In this document: positions 34,899 to 48,255 of the stretch, piece after piece
How positions within the stretch are numbered: the stretch's first letter is position 1
Layout: every line of letters starts with the position of its first letter
DNA from: Pelobates cultripes
Taxonomy: Eukaryota; Chordata; Amphibia; Anura; Pelobatidae
Length of the DNA: 64,000 nt
Direction of reading: 5' to 3'
Assembly (NCBI GenBank): GCA_933207985.1
Contig: OW240917.1
Coordinates: forward strand, 119,476,754-119,540,753
Translations under genes and position numbers: made by a program
The notes under the pieces: generated by a model
Seen by the model: only the letters and a program-made list of their open reading frames with translations
What the model was told of the DNA's origin: nothing
The model's database searches: none

Positions 34899-36741
34899 CT
34901 AGTGGGGCTGTATAAAAAAAACTTTCTCTAAAGGAGATATCTCAAGTGATTTATAGTTTTTATCTGTTTCAGATACCTGGTATATTTCTTTCAATTTGCC
35001 AATGATTAGCATACATTCCAGTTCACATACATTTGATAATCCATACTTAAGCTTCAATTTTTCCAAAGAAAGAATAGCATTGCCATAATTTTTTTTATCC
35101 AGACTAGTTATAGAGGAATCCTTCAACAGTTCTATTTTTAAGGATGGTATATAATCTATCAATAACTCAATAGGCATTGCTCTATATAAACTGGGAGACT
35201 GGTCATTTTTAAAAACAATGTCCCAGGCCTTAAGCGTAGTCTTGGTAGATAAAAATAATTTTGTAATTCCAGGTCTTTTCTTAGGATTTAACCAAGGTAA
35301 TTCTGATAATCTAACCAGTAAAATTTTCGATTCTTCTATTTCCATCCATCTGGGTTTATCAACCTGGTTGTTAAAGTTCACAACCACTGCAGCGTTAGTG
35401 GCGAAATAATATTTGCGGATATCAGGGACACCGATACAGCCATTCGATTTATGGTGCTACAGGGAAGTGAGCCTCACTTGGGCAGGCTTGTTCCCCCAGA
35501 TAAACTTCAGCACTGTCGAGTGAACTTTATTAAAAAATGATAATGGGATGGACAGAGGAATGGTCCTAAAAAAATATAAAATTTTGAGGAGTATCATCAT
35601 TTTAATAAATGCGACCCTCCCCAGCCATGAGAGCTCCATCCCGCCCCATCTCTTTTTGTAAGTCTGACCATGCTTTCCTCAAGTTGTGATTGTGCATATT
35701 GACCAAATTTTTGCATAAATTAATGCCAAGATATTCCATATAGTCAGTTCTCCAATCAAATAAATATGATTTCTTAAGGGCAATGGTTTCCAAATTATTT
35801 AAATGAAACGGGAGGGCCTGAGTTTTGGACTTGTTTAATTTGTAATACGATATCTCGCCAAATTGAGTTAAAATGTCCTTGAGGTGTTTCAAAGATTCTT
35901 TTGGGTTTTTGACAGCTGGATTATATCGTCTGCAAACAAGCCAATTTTGTGAACGGTTCTTTAATAGCAATTCCTACAATTTGTGGGGTCGTTCTAATTA
36001 GTTCGGCCAGTGGTTCTATCGCTAAAACTAACAAAATTGGAGATAAAGGGCACCCCTGTCTCATCCCATTGGTTAGAGAGAAAGTTTTGGATGTGAAGCT
36101 AGAAGCTGAGACATGGGCGGAGGGTGCGCAATATAGCGCCTTAATTGCTGTGATAAAGGAAAATGGTAAGTTGAACCTCCATAAATATCCCCAATGTATC
36201 CTGTCAAACGCTTTCTCTGCGTCTAGAGATAGAAGCAAAGAAGGCGTTTTGGTCATATTGGTATGCTGAATCAAGTTTATGAATCTTCTAGTTCCGTCTG
36301 GCGCCTGTCTATCCTGTACAAAACCTACTTGATCCTTATTAATTTGGTTAATTTATTTGCGAGAAATTTAGAATAAATCTTTGAGTCATTATTAATCAGA
36401 GAAATGGGCCTAAAGTTAGGGCATCTATCGGGAGTTTTTCCCAGCTTTGGCAAGGTGACTATTCGTGCGCACAAGGACTCCTCCGGCATCTTTTCCCCAG
36501 ACTTATAGGAATTGAACATTTTAGTCATATGGGGAATTAAAATTTCCGGAAAAGTTTTATAATATAAAATAGTGAATCCATCGGGACATGGGGCTTTTCC
36601 AGATAGCAAAACATTTCTTAATGTAGGTGTGCAGGTGGACCTACTGCATATAGTCACAGGATGCATCTGTTTTACTTTTTTGTTGTTTGTTTTGGAAAAT
36701 ATATAACTTTCTATTAGTTTGGCTCTGTATTTTAAAACCAT
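34899..36741 (-). pseudogene. L1 ORF2 reverse transcriptase, frame-shifted
   Basis: Minus-strand reverse transcriptase of a non-LTR retrotransposon. In order: GKAPCPDGFTILYYKTF, then FRPISLINNDSKIYSKFLAN, SLDAEKAFDRIHW (motif A with catalytic Asp, about 36205-36245), GMRQGCPLSPILLVLAIEPL (about 36000-36075), and FADD at 35925-35936, the polymerase active-site pair. A frameshift precedes FADD and another follows within about 15 codons, so the active-site box sits alone in the third frame. Further C-terminal blocks continue to 34899. The endonuclease domain is missing (5' truncation). Confidence 0.85.
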
Positions 36742-39168
36742 TCAACAGGCTATAAAATGTGTTCTTTATAGGTATATTATCTATCCAAAACTCTAGTTAG
36801 GGACAATAAATAAAATAGCCGTCAAACCATATACTTTCCTGTTTTGATGCCTGCAAGGTTTGTAGCTTTGTTAAACTTTGTGATGTAGTAAACTGTGTCA
36901 TGCTGCTTTTTAACTTGGTAATTATAAATCCTTTAAATTAAACACATGAAAATGAAAAATCAACCAAGCTGCATTTTGAGAGAAATATATTATGTTATTA
37001 ACTACTGTCCTACATGACTTCAGAAATGACACTGCGTTACCCATTTAACCACCTGAGTCTCTTATCTTTTAAAATTCTGTCTGCTTTTGTTTTGCCTGCA
37101 TATGAACTTTTTATTATTTATCTTATCTAAGATTATACCTCTTTTCACTCTTGTATATTTTCTGCGGATTTGTAAATTTTATCTGATCAGTAATGTCTAT
37201 ATTTTAGACATATATACATGCATTTGTATGTATCTGTAATTTAATTTTAATAGCCTTTGGAAAAATGTCAGTTCTCTAAGTATGGACCTAATCTTAAAGC
37301 TGTTCTGTTACCTCTGATCTTGAAATACTCGCGTTGCCCGAACACAATCAAAATATATAAGACAATGTAGGGAGTACTTTTGTTCCATGAGCAAAGTCCA
37401 TGTTTACAATAGGCAGAGCTTCCGCTGTCACCTTTTCTCAATTTTGTTGGAAATGTGAATCTTCTTGCTCATCGAGTGAGTTGGTCCATGAAGGATCCTG
37501 TGGCTTTCCGTGGGATCATTGTCCCTGTAAAATGAGAACTTTCTCCCAAATGCCAGCTTTTCAGTTGACGAAAATAGGTTCTTCTGTTGTATTGTGCCAT
37601 TTTACTCAAATCAGTCTTCATTTAACTTTCACAATATTCTCAGGTCTTAATGATGAAAAACAACCCAAAGCAAGTTGTTGCTACCACCATGTCTTACTAT
37701 AGGGAGTGTTTGAGGTATGGGCATTGTTATTTTCTTGGTTTTATTTTTTCCCCACTCATACGGGTTTTAAACTGTGAGCAAAAGCCTTCATCATCACATC
37801 AGGACAATATCTTAGTCACGTTCATCTTGTGCATTTTAGCTAATTTTCATATGGCTGTTTTTCAGTAATATCATTTTTCTTGCCAACCTCGCATGCTGGC
37901 TAGTTGATACAGAGTATTGAAATTGTTACCTACAGCTTTGGTCGATGAACTCTGCAGCTTAATTTAAAGCACCGTGGCCTTGTCTTGGTTTCTCACACAC
38001 TTCTCTGTTCTATATGTAAAAAGTTCAATATGTAACCTGAATTTCAGAAAATGAAAATGTGTGAGAATTGGTCAAGGGTCTAAATATACATTTGCAAGTT
38101 GCATTGTATTTGGTCCAAACTATTGACAATCAATGAAAAATTGTTTTGTAGACTCAAATAAGTCTGTGTTTTGCATGCTTACAATGCACAACTAATTCTA
38201 AAACCCATCTTTACAGAACTGTTATCTTTGTTAAAGGTAATGATTTTCATACATTAGGTGGAAGATGTAGGTAAAACGGGTACTATTGTTGGTGCAAAGT
38301 GCTAAACATTAAGAGACATCATATTGGTTTCCATGGCAATTGGTATTAATTTAGCACTCTGTTCCATTTCCTTTGATATATTTCCCCTCCCCTTGTCTGC
38401 ACCGACTGTGAGTGTATTTAACTACTCTTCTCTTATAAGATAATTACAAACCATTTTATCTAATGTAAAAGTCTATTTATATACAATCTTATCCAAATAT
38501 TATATATTTTTTTTTATTATTGGTTGTCTTTTTTTTATGCACTCTTTTGGTGACATTGTACTCAATTTAAATTTAGGTTTAATTTTATTTTCATCTAACC
38601 AGACGATCAGTTACAATTACAACTCAGTGATGTGTCAGTGTTGTGGTGTTTTATTTATTTATTTATTCCTTGTGGAGGTGACTGTCATGGCATTGTATCT
38701 CCATTTTAAACCATCAATGACAGATAGGCCTGCAAAGAGTTTGTGAAATCAGCAGACAAACGGACTCTGTGACTTGTACAGTAGTTTCAAACTTCCGCTG
38801 TGCAGGAAATAGGAAAGGGTTCTTTAAACTCTCTGATTGTCCAGTAATGCCCAAAAAAGAAATCGTATGTTTATGTATATGTGTGTGTGTGTGTGTATAT
38901 ATAATTCTTTTTTTATAAACACACAAACAATTTTATAGTTATAAAAGCTTCTTTAATAGAAGATATTGATGGTCAGCACTAGGGCTTGACCAATATAATT
39001 TCTTTTAAGCGGCAATACCGATTATCACTTTGAAAAAAGAAACCTAGTTTCTACACAAATCTGCCATTAACTAAACATATTTATTGTTTAATTGTTTTGT
39101 ATTTTTTTGTAAATCTTTCTTTGAGTGGTGAATGCACAAAATATACATGCCAGTCAGATTTTATAATA

Positions 39169-39170
<2 letters not shown>

Positions 39171-39200
<30 letters not shown>
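39171..39200. repeat. (GT)n microsatellite
   Basis: 15 GT units. Confidence 0.97.
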
Positions 39201-39201
<1 letters not shown>

Positions 39202-40223
39202 AATGTCAATATGTGGGGTAGGATTGGGGCTGCATTCTATGGGCATAACCTTAATTTTTTTTAAATTTCATTCCCTCCTCCCTGCTTCTAACCTGTGGCT
39301 AGGGAATATTACATTAACTTGTGGTCCAGTGGCTATGTGCAGGCTGGCATGAGCTTGTATATTGAAGAGGGAATCATGGTTCTGCTTCATTAAAACATTA
39401 TATACAAGGTTTAGTATTTTTCCACTGTTAATTGCCCATGTAGCGCACAGACTATTCTTTGTAGAATTTTTTCCAATCCCTTACAACTTATATACTCCAT
39501 TCTAAATGCCTCTTGTCTAACAGAATTAATACTGGTCTTCAGGGTGTTTTTGCAGTGCCAACAGATATGTCTGTGAAAACTGCAAAGGTCTATGGAAAAT
39601 ATAGTTACAATTCTATAATCTTGGGTTGTACGATACTATTGACATTTTCCACCACAAATATCAGGAAATACAAGTTTTTATTAACAAAATAATAAAAGAT
39701 TTCTGTTGAAAACATTTAATTTTGTGTGTTGACCGCTTTCATGATGTATCCCATTTAAACTCACACCCATTTTAATATAAGGCTTGATGATGATTAGTAT
39801 TATTTACAATGCCCACAACAAATTCTGTAGCGCTATACAATATTATGATTGTTTGCTGGTAATTGTATTATTCTGCTGATTAACAAGCAAACATATTCAT
39901 ATTTTTCTTAAGATAATACCTTTTATCAAATCTGTTAACCCCTGCCCATGAGATATATTTCCCCCCAAAATTTTGTAACTGTTTATTTGGGGGGGGAACA
40001 ACTACATACAGGAATCAAATTGCAAATTCCCATTCAGACTGGCGCTTGGCTGGTTTTAAAAGAAGAGGACCATTGATGAAATCTTTAGTTCTTTCCCTTA
40101 ACTTTTAAACTTGGGATAATTTTGTAGATATACCGAAATAACAGAATGTTAATAAAGAATAAGACTTGTTTACCACTATATGCAATTGTGGAAGCCCAAA
40201 AAACTACACTTGCGTGTTCATGG

Positions 40224-40591
40224 TTAAAGGGACATCATAGGCACCCTGACCACTTCATCTTATTGAAGTGGTCTGGGTGCAGTGTCCCGCTGCCCTTAAG
40301 TCTGCAATTCATTGCTGGGTTAAGACTGCCTCTAGTGGCTGTCTCCCAGAGAGCTACTTGAGGCATTTCCTGCAGTTTCACAGAGTTTAACTCTGTGAAA
40401 TGATACTGGATGTCCCCACACTTTGCACGAGGATGTCCAGTGTCTTTAGAAACCCCATATGGACACATTTCTAAAATGCTTTCCTATGGTGAAGTCCTAA
40501 TGCGCGCGTGGCACTTGCCACGCATGTGCATTAGGTTCCTGGACATTGTGACGTTGAAGGAGAGCCAGCGTTGAAATTTATGGCACTATAG
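40224..40591. repeat. Miniature element, family C (related to family B)
   Basis: Starts TTAAAGGGACATCATAGGCA and includes 'gaccacttcat' and 'gaagtggtctgggtgcagtg', the same module that ends family B elements, then a hairpin of 'gtttcacagagtttaactct' type. The right end shows 'ggcactatagtattgtg'. The right TTAA is not clear. Confidence 0.6.
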
Positions 40592-41179
40592 TATTGTGTT
40601 GTGGGACATGGGGGAAATTCAGTTCCGTTTTAAAGGTTTTCTTTTGCTATTTAACTGTTCTCTCGTTACACCAATCCTATTCATTGTTTAACTTCCTTAC
40701 TAATCCTTTAGCTGCACTTCTCATTTACTTTACTAAATCTTGCCACTCATTACAAGGAAAGATGGATGCCATCGTAAACCACTTTCTCTCTATTTGATTA
40801 ACACCAAGAACATAATTCTCCACCCTCCTTTTACTTTCAAACCTTTGTGTCTCCAGCACTGAGGAATGGGCATTTGCTCTTCTTTCCTTTTCAGATCCCA
40901 AAAAAGCCTATCCCACAGACCTCATTTAACCTATCTAGTCAAACAGCCCTATCTTACGTATAGGATGCTATTAGAACAACCAATCTGGGGAGAGAAAAAT
41001 CCTTTTATTCTAGCTACATCCATTTATTTTCTTTTGTAGCTAAATTACTGTAAACACTTGATTAACTTCATTTGATCTTTTATCTCTCTTGACCATCTTC
41101 AGTCTGTTTTTGACCCTATTCAGTACAAGGCTGCTTTAACAAGGTATGCAATTACCTGATCTCTACCAAATCTAATGGA

Positions 41180-42010
41180 CACTTCACTGCTAATATCCTA
41201 TGGACATGTGTGCTGCTTTTTGTCACTGCTATTTCTTGACATGCTGTTTTCCATGATTAGCCTTGATACAATGCTTGCCTGGTTCGTGTCATGCGTTCCT
41301 TCTCTGTGTCCTTTTCTGCTAACTAATTTTCCTTTCCTTTTCTCTCTGTTAGCGTACATCAATTAAAGAACCATGGCCCAATACTTTTCTTCCTCTAAAA
41401 CACTATTTTCTGTACTTTTTTTTTATGATTTGATTTCTAATAACCATATAGTAATAATCAAATAGAGTTTTCCTCTCTTGATATTTCCCCTCCCTCTCAT
41501 TTTACACTTTACCAGTAGTGTGTCTTCCATCTTCTTATGCGTGACCCACCTCTACCAGAAACCTAATCTCTCTAAAACTGAACTAGTAAACATTTTGTTT
41601 TTTTCCGACTCCCTCCCTACTACTCAAACCTTCCCTTACTATGGATGTATTTCTATTGGTTTATATACCCAGCCAACTGAATGTGTAATGTCTCTGTTCC
41701 ACATTTAACCATGTTTCCAGTACTGTGTCCGCCACCAATATTACTCATATACCAGTCTTCTGAAGGCTTGCAGTCTTATTATAGAGTCCTCTTCTCCCTA
41801 ACTATTAATTCATGTCATCATCTGTTGATCTCCACCTCTCAAGTCCTACATTTCCTACCTAAAGGACTTTCCCCTACATTGGTTTTCCTACGTTCTTGTA
41901 ATTTGACTTTAATTTGCAATCACATAAACTGTACAAGCCTTGAGCAGCCATCCATCTTCACAATTGTATGTCTAATTGTATTTAATAGCAAGAACATTTG
42001 GGGGGAAAAA
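41180..42010 (+). pseudogene. Decayed L2/CR1-type LINE reverse transcriptase fragment
   Basis: Several + strand frames resemble the C-terminal half of an L2-type reverse transcriptase: a LLISYGHV...SLDTMLAWFVSC-like stretch (41180-41290), then NLSKTELVNILFF followed by FPYYGCISI (41565-41660), which in intact copies reads as the N-L-S-K-T-E block followed by a V-D-G segment. Stops and frameshifts abound. Assignment is from memory of the family pattern. Confidence 0.5.
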
Positions 42011-43920
42011 ATGTAAAGGTGGTGCAATAAGAAATAATATAACCTTGATTTCTGTGGTGATTGATGACTTTGCTACTGATCCTCCTTGCCTCATTACTGT
42101 TACAGTGGATAATACACTTGCTCTGTAACTTAGCTTGTTTCAAATGTGATGAAGTAAGTCTAAGCATGTTATTTAATTGGCCCAACCCTGATGTCTTATA
42201 TCAAGTCACAGTTGCCTCCTAAGATGTTGTGGAGATAACAGGAAGTAGAATAAAACTAAACTGAATTAACAGGAAGTGTGTGGGACATCCATGCAATATC
42301 CAGTGCTTAATTATGATTTTGTTTTCCAATGCTTTCCTTTTTGCTTATTGCCATTCTATGAAATGATTTATGCAACTAATACACATGTAAATGTAGATAA
42401 ATTCACCCCTTTTAGTGAAGAGGTTTGGGGGGATAATCATGTTATTCTTAGTTAGTTGCTTAAAAACTGTGTATTTTTTTAACTGAATTAAGTTTGTTAA
42501 ATGTCAAACGTTAAAAAGTAAAAAAAAAAGGGGGGGAAAAAAGCCTTTTCAACAAGATTTATTTTAACATCCGAGACTTTCATCTGCCAGGAAGTGAATA
42601 CATTAACATACAAACTGTGTAATTAGTATCAGATGGTATGGCCAACAGTTTAATAAACACATTAGCGGATACCTGTTTAAAGCAAAAGAAGGAAGCACAG
42701 TGTTAAAAGTGATTTTAATTTTTTTTTTCTTTGCTAATATGCCTGTAATATTTCTAGAAAACCCTGTTTCCAATTCTTATTTTTGCTAATTGCTACCATC
42801 GAAAAAGCTTATGCTGAAATGTACCATCTACGTGTATAGACAGGAACATGGAAGAATAACTGTGTGATTAGTTTACGTAGTGAGAAGTGGGGTTGCAGGA
42901 GGGCGCCGCAAACATTCAAGCAGCTATTTACCCCTGCAATCTGGGAACAGACACACTCTCCCCACGGCGGCACTGTTTTACTGAGCAGGAGATTCGCTTT
43001 GCGTCGATTTTAAATTTTAAGAATGAAATAAACCTTTACATTTTCCATGTTGTTCTATGGAGCCCATTCATCAATACATGTAAGAACTGTCTCTGGGGAT
43101 GGCATCTAAAGCTGGAGGGAAGCTTCAGCCAACTTTGTTCTATTTATTCTAACTCCGCAGTAATGTATCTCTCTCTGTAGGGATTGGCGCCATGTTTCGG
43201 TGGTTTACCTTCCTCAAAACATTAACTGTCTGCTCTGGATGCTTGAATTTAAATCAAATCTCAAGGTGAATTAAAGAAATTGAAACCACAAGATTTTCTT
43301 TAATGGAAGAATAAAGTTTTGCTTAATGTACCATAACAAAGCTTGACGAGACACTCTAAGCACCATAACCACTACAGTACACTATAAGGATTATGGTATT
43401 TTAAGTCTATCGTTGCCTTATTTTATTTTTATTTTTGGGTCAAAAATACAGTTTCTCCCCAGCATCCATAACTAGGCCCCTCATCAACCTCAGGGTTAGT
43501 GTGGAAACTACTTTTCCACGTTATCAACTACAGATCCATCTTAACTAAAACCGCATTGTTTGTCGGCAAGTGATTGGCAAAGCAGACCCCGATGCTCTGA
43601 GCCTTTCATTGTTGTTCTAGGATTGACAGAGTTGTACGGAAAATAAAAGTGGGGATGGGCATGCGTACCTTTCAGAGTTCCAGGTTTTTATCAAACCAGT
43701 CTAAAACTGCTTTAAAATAAAAAATGAATACATTTAAAAAAAAAAAAAAAAAAAAGGGGGTCTGTGCCCATACACTTATAACACGATAACCACTACAGTG
43801 AGCTGTGATGGTGCTTGGACTGCTTCTGTAATTTATTTGTCTTTGACATTTATACATGTGAGTTGGTTTGAGCAGGGCCTTCTGCACCTTTTGTAATAAA
43901 TATCCCCTTTCTATAAATGC

Positions 43921-43972
43921 AAAACACTGTGGAATATGTTGGCGCCGTATAAAAGTAAAATTTTATTAATCA
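43921..43972 (+). repeat. LINE/SINE 3' tail fragment
   Basis: 'gtggaatatgttggcgccgt' followed by 'ataaaagtaaaat', the same ending seen at about 22330-22360. Adjacent fragments near 43350-43400 and 43770-43820 carry the 'ataaccactacagt' motif. Confidence 0.55.
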
Positions 43973-44530
43973 TAATATAGGGCGCTTAATTATACCCTAT
44001 ACCTGGGCAGAGAATTGCGATGAGCAGTTTTCTAAGCTTGGTGTCTAGGTAAAAGCATATGGGTCAAGCAACCTTTCCTGACCAAAGGCAGGTTTGAGAA
44101 CACTTGAACTCAAATAGAGTGTAAAAAGTATATACATGTATGTCATGAAGCTATTTTATGATTTCTTTTTAAGGTAGGCTATTTTTATTCTTGCATTGTT
44201 GGATTTTATGATCACCAGTTAGGATATAAATCCAGCTGCACTGAAATTAAATGTAGCCGTTATAATGGTTTCTGCTTCCGTCTAACTTAACCATAACCCA
44301 TTGCCGAAACAAAATCTGCCCTCGTGATAGTTTTTGGGTCTATCTTATAGTCTGGCTTACAGCACAGGCACGATGTAAGTGTTAACTTGTATGTTTGCTT
44401 GGTTGATAGGAGTTGAGGAGGAGTTGCCTTTTGGGTGCTGTGTATTAAGTGATTTCTATTTACACTTGTTGCATATACACTCTTTGTAAAATATGTCCTT
44501 TTTTTCTTTTCTTTTTCTTTTTTCTCTTAG

Positions 44531-44588
44531 CTGTCCAGAAGAAGGCAAGACGTTTACCATGAAAAATCTAGAGATCATCCAGATGATG
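44531..44588 (+). CDS. LEF1: LEF1 coding exon 2
   Basis: 58-nt exon after a long pyrimidine tract ending TCTCTTAG, closed by a GTGAGT donor. It starts in phase 0 and leaves one base, G. It encodes LSRRRQDVYHEKSRDHPDD plus the first base of the next codon. The C-terminal half (YHEKSRDHPDD) matches the LEF1 region just after the beta-catenin-binding domain, where mammals have YHDKAREHPDD. The first eight residues are diverged, and the exon is about three codons shorter than the mammalian one. It joins exon 1 without a frame break (...NSHE-LSRR...). Confidence 0.92.
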
Positions 44589-46239
44589 GTGAGTTCTCTG
44601 TTAAAATTGTAAAGTTAATATTTCCAAAATAAATGTATGTTTGGAAGTGCATGCTAAATCTGGCTATTTTGAAACTCATTCTTTAATGATACATAGAAGT
44701 CATTGACTGCTACTAGTACCTTTTAAAGGGATACTTTATGTTGGAACTGTCTTTCCCCCCTTTTGTGTTCATAAAGTTGATGATAAGTTAGGACATGCAT
44801 AATTAAACATTCTGCAAATATTGCCTTTAAAGTAAAGATACATCCAAAGTTCTTGCTGCAGAAGAACAGACAGTGTATCTGCTAATCCAGAGCCTCTCAT
44901 TTTGGCCTTTAGTTATACCATAACTACTTCTGCTGGAGAAGAATTTATGTGACAAGTATATTAGTACTCCTTTCCAGATACAAATGTATCCCTTATTTGA
45001 GAAGTAGGATATATGCCCTATATCGAGAGAGAGAGAGAGTGTGTGTGTAATAGATAATAAATGGCATATATCGTACTTATCAAACAAGTTGGTCACATTT
45101 TAATTGTGAGTTTGCCCAACAAATGATTTTGTGCCGAACATTTTTCACCTTGGAATAGGAAATGTTGTAATTTACACAATTATACTTTCTGATGGTGTCC
45201 TGGAAAGTTCAGTGCACACTTGTTGGAAATATTAACCCTTTGAATACCAGGCATGAGGAAGAATCCTTTCAGTAGGATATGTTTTTGAATATATATATAT
45301 ATACATATATATATTTTAAACCGTATCACACAATTTATACAAAATGCTCTGAATATGATCTGAGAGTAGAAATACTGCTGGTAATACAGAAGGGTATTCA
45401 TGAGCGTACTAAACCATTATTGATAAATTAAATAGATTAATGATTAATGAAATGGTGGGAAGCAAATTGTACGGTGTTTGATTGTATCATCTTGCTAAGC
45501 CTAATAGGCTTTTTATTTATCCTTTGTCAGTTGATAAAGTGTAAAATGAACCTTTCATGTGTTTAGGAAATTCTTTTCTCTCTTGCTATTGAAGTATCAC
45601 ATGTAAAAGATAAGATATAAAGCCCTGATGGATTGGAACATCGGGATATCCGAGTCTGAATTTTAATTGGCAATAACATTGTTCATGTGGTTTGATTTTC
45701 TCATTGAGAGCATAAACATCTCAGGTTTCTTATCACACTTGAGTGGTTAAAACAATATTTAGATTGCCGGCCACCCCTGCACCACAATAGACATTTAGGT
45801 TTTCCAAAATTCACGATCTCCTGCGCCTAGCCAATCCAAGCATTAGGTTTGACTTACGTCTCTACTGGAGGGTGGCGGCAGAGTCCAATTTTCACACCCG
45901 GGCCCGGTGGTTTCTACTTACACCTGTGATCTATTTAATGGTGTTGAAGCAACACTTTTGCCATTATTGGATCAAAACTGCTGTATATTATACGCTAACC
46001 GGGAAGGTTTAAGCAGTATATCCATCATTGTTGGTTTATAGTACCCCATGCTCTGAGAGAGGCAGCCCTGATCTGCTGTTAAATCTATACATCTAGTGAG
46101 TGTAATGTTAATGCCGAGGCTCTTAATTGTATTGCACTATTACATGTGTATCTTCTGTTTATAGCTGTATCCCCATACTCCAGATTCTTGACTTTTTTTC
46201 TATCTATATATCCCCCCCCCCCTTCTTTTTGGTGAAAAG
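44589..46239 (+). other. LEF1: LEF1 intron 2 (1,651 bp)
   Basis: GTGAGT donor and AAAAG acceptor preceded by a C12-T tract. AT-rich, with a GA/GT dinucleotide run at 45025-45050 and a TA run at 45291-45315. No other feature is seen. Confidence 0.9.
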
Positions 46240-46376
46240 CTGGAAAACATTCAGATGGCGGTTTGTACGGCAAAGGCCATTCGTATCCTGGATATCCAAG
46301 TTATATCATGATGCCAAATATGAATACAGACCCATACATGTCAAATGGATCTTTGTCTCCACCCATTCCAAGAACA
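46240..46376 (+). CDS. LEF1: LEF1 coding exon 3
   Basis: 137-nt exon that completes a split codon (G from exon 2 plus CT, Ala) and encodes 45 more residues, GKHSDGGLYG through LSPPIPRT. The stretch IMMPNMNTDPYMSNGSLSPP is nearly identical to mammalian LEF1 and identifies the gene beyond doubt. This part belongs to the region between the beta-catenin-binding domain and the context-dependent activation domain. It ends in phase 0 at GTAAGT (46377). The Ala has no counterpart in mammalian LEF1, where exon 3 begins three nucleotides further on. Exon 4 onward, including the HMG box, lies beyond the window. Confidence 0.95.
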
Positions 46377-48255
46377 GTAAGTAACTGTGTTTTCCTCGAA
46401 TTTGTTTCTTTTGAGATTCTGGCCAGGTCACATTTCTGCATAGCATTTATGAGTCTCCAAACGCTGCTTGGCAGCACAAAGCATGAAATAGGGTCTGTAC
46501 TGTGCAAACTGTACTTGTATTGTCATTATTGCTTTCTGAAGAATTTAAACCTCCCCTTTCCATTTTCTGCTACAACGTACAGGTTACTAGATTAGTGGCC
46601 TTTTGTGAATCGCTTGAAATACACCAATGAAATAAAACGTAATAAAATAAAATCATTAAAGTTTTAATGTCCAGTTTTACTTTGCCTTTATTAGTCTGAT
46701 TTCTAAAGACCTTATACCAACATATGACTGTTTACATTTGGCTGGTGTGAAAATGGGAGGTGTAGCCACTTTGTCTGTGTCTGTTAAATGCAGCATGTTC
46801 CTGAGGATGACAGGCCGCACAGTAGGACAGCCAGTCAGGAATGTCCATATGCTGAAGCTCTGGAATATTACCCTGCAACTCCTGCAGTGTGAGTCCTGGT
46901 TTCAGGCGCCTGTCTTGGGTTTGTTCTCTGGTGTCCTTCTTCTGGGAAAATGATCACAGAATGCACAGTTCAAGAGTATGAACAGACATCACACTCTGTG
47001 CAGCCCCACAAAGGGGCAATTCAGGCCATGCAAGAGAGCTTCAACAGCCAGTCAGCCTTGATGCCACGCATGCCAGGCTGAACATCCCCTTATTGGGCTG
47101 ACATTACACTTCCTTAAGTCCATACCTCCTAATGCTGTCTGCAGTCAGTTAATTAGTGGATGACAAATGGTGACACTCACTGGTCTTTAAGGAGTTATTT
47201 GTTCCTTGATATAACAAATTATTTAGGTGTATGATGCTTATGTTCTGTTCTGAATTAGCAGCGAGACGATTTCTAGATTGTTCGTTTTAACCACTTTGCG
47301 TTCTATTTTTGTGTTTTGCAATTCTCAGTTGTTGTAATTGTTCTGTATTGCACTCCTGGTATGTTTCATAAGAACAAGGCAGATTTGTTGGTCCTGAGCT
47401 GTGAGGGGGATTCCCCAACCTTCTATTAATATATAAATATATACTGGCAACTTAGTAAGTTAGTAAGGTATGTGTTCCAGAAGCCTAAGCTAAACTCGTG
47501 CCTCGAGGCACTAGCTTTACATGTTGCATGGCGTTACTTATGAGGTTGTGGAGCAGCAATAGCAGCAGAACTTTCTTGATATGTTACATGAATTAGCAGT
47601 GTGACTGAATGTGTTGTATTGCCTCTCATGAAAGAGGATTCTAGGGTGATTATATAATTTTATCTATATTTATATATCACATGGTTTTGCGATCTCAACT
47701 TTATTCTTCATCAGAGATAATATATGACTTTAATGTGGTGTTTACATAGCGTGTTCATGAATATGTTCCCTATGTAGTGATCTAGACCTTTTCCTGAAAG
47801 ATTCAGAGGTGGGCAGTAAGAAATCAGTGTTAAGTGGTTCTGAGTTCACACTTGTTTCACCATTGCTTTCCCCTCTATTCCTAAAATCTAGCTGTTGGCT
47901 TTGGACTTTTTTTTTTTTCATGGTTTTTCTGTGTCATGGCTTGAAATACCCAGAAACCTGAGAACCACAAGTATTATTTACTCCTAAACAGTTTGAACAT
48001 TTTACTTAGAACTGTAACACTTGGATAATTTATGACACCCGACTTGTCTGGGGGTAGGGGTGGATACACACCTAACCTAACAATCACACAAAACCACAAT
48101 TAAACGATTTCCACAATTCCATAACTATAACAAAACTTATATACGTAGTGTAATCCAATACAATCATAAGGCTAATTACCACTTTAAACGTCCATTATTG
48201 TGAAAAGAATTGGCCATGTAATTAATAACCTGAGTTACTGTATAACCAAAGGTGG

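Larger units (their letters stand above)
32150..36760 (-). mobile_element. L1 LINE (Tx1-type), 5'-truncated, antisense in LEF1 intron 1, split by a nested insertion
   Basis: Minus-strand L1. The 5' truncated end lies near 36760 and the 3' end near 32150, with a poly-A-like tail (T-rich on +) and an AATAAAAATT-type signal. ORF2 reads continuously if the 1.9-kb insertion at 32936-34834 and one 14-bp duplicate are removed. The codons on either side then join into an LKHMLSWETELGAQ-like segment of the L1 C-terminal domain. It carries frameshifts and is inactive. Confidence 0.85.
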
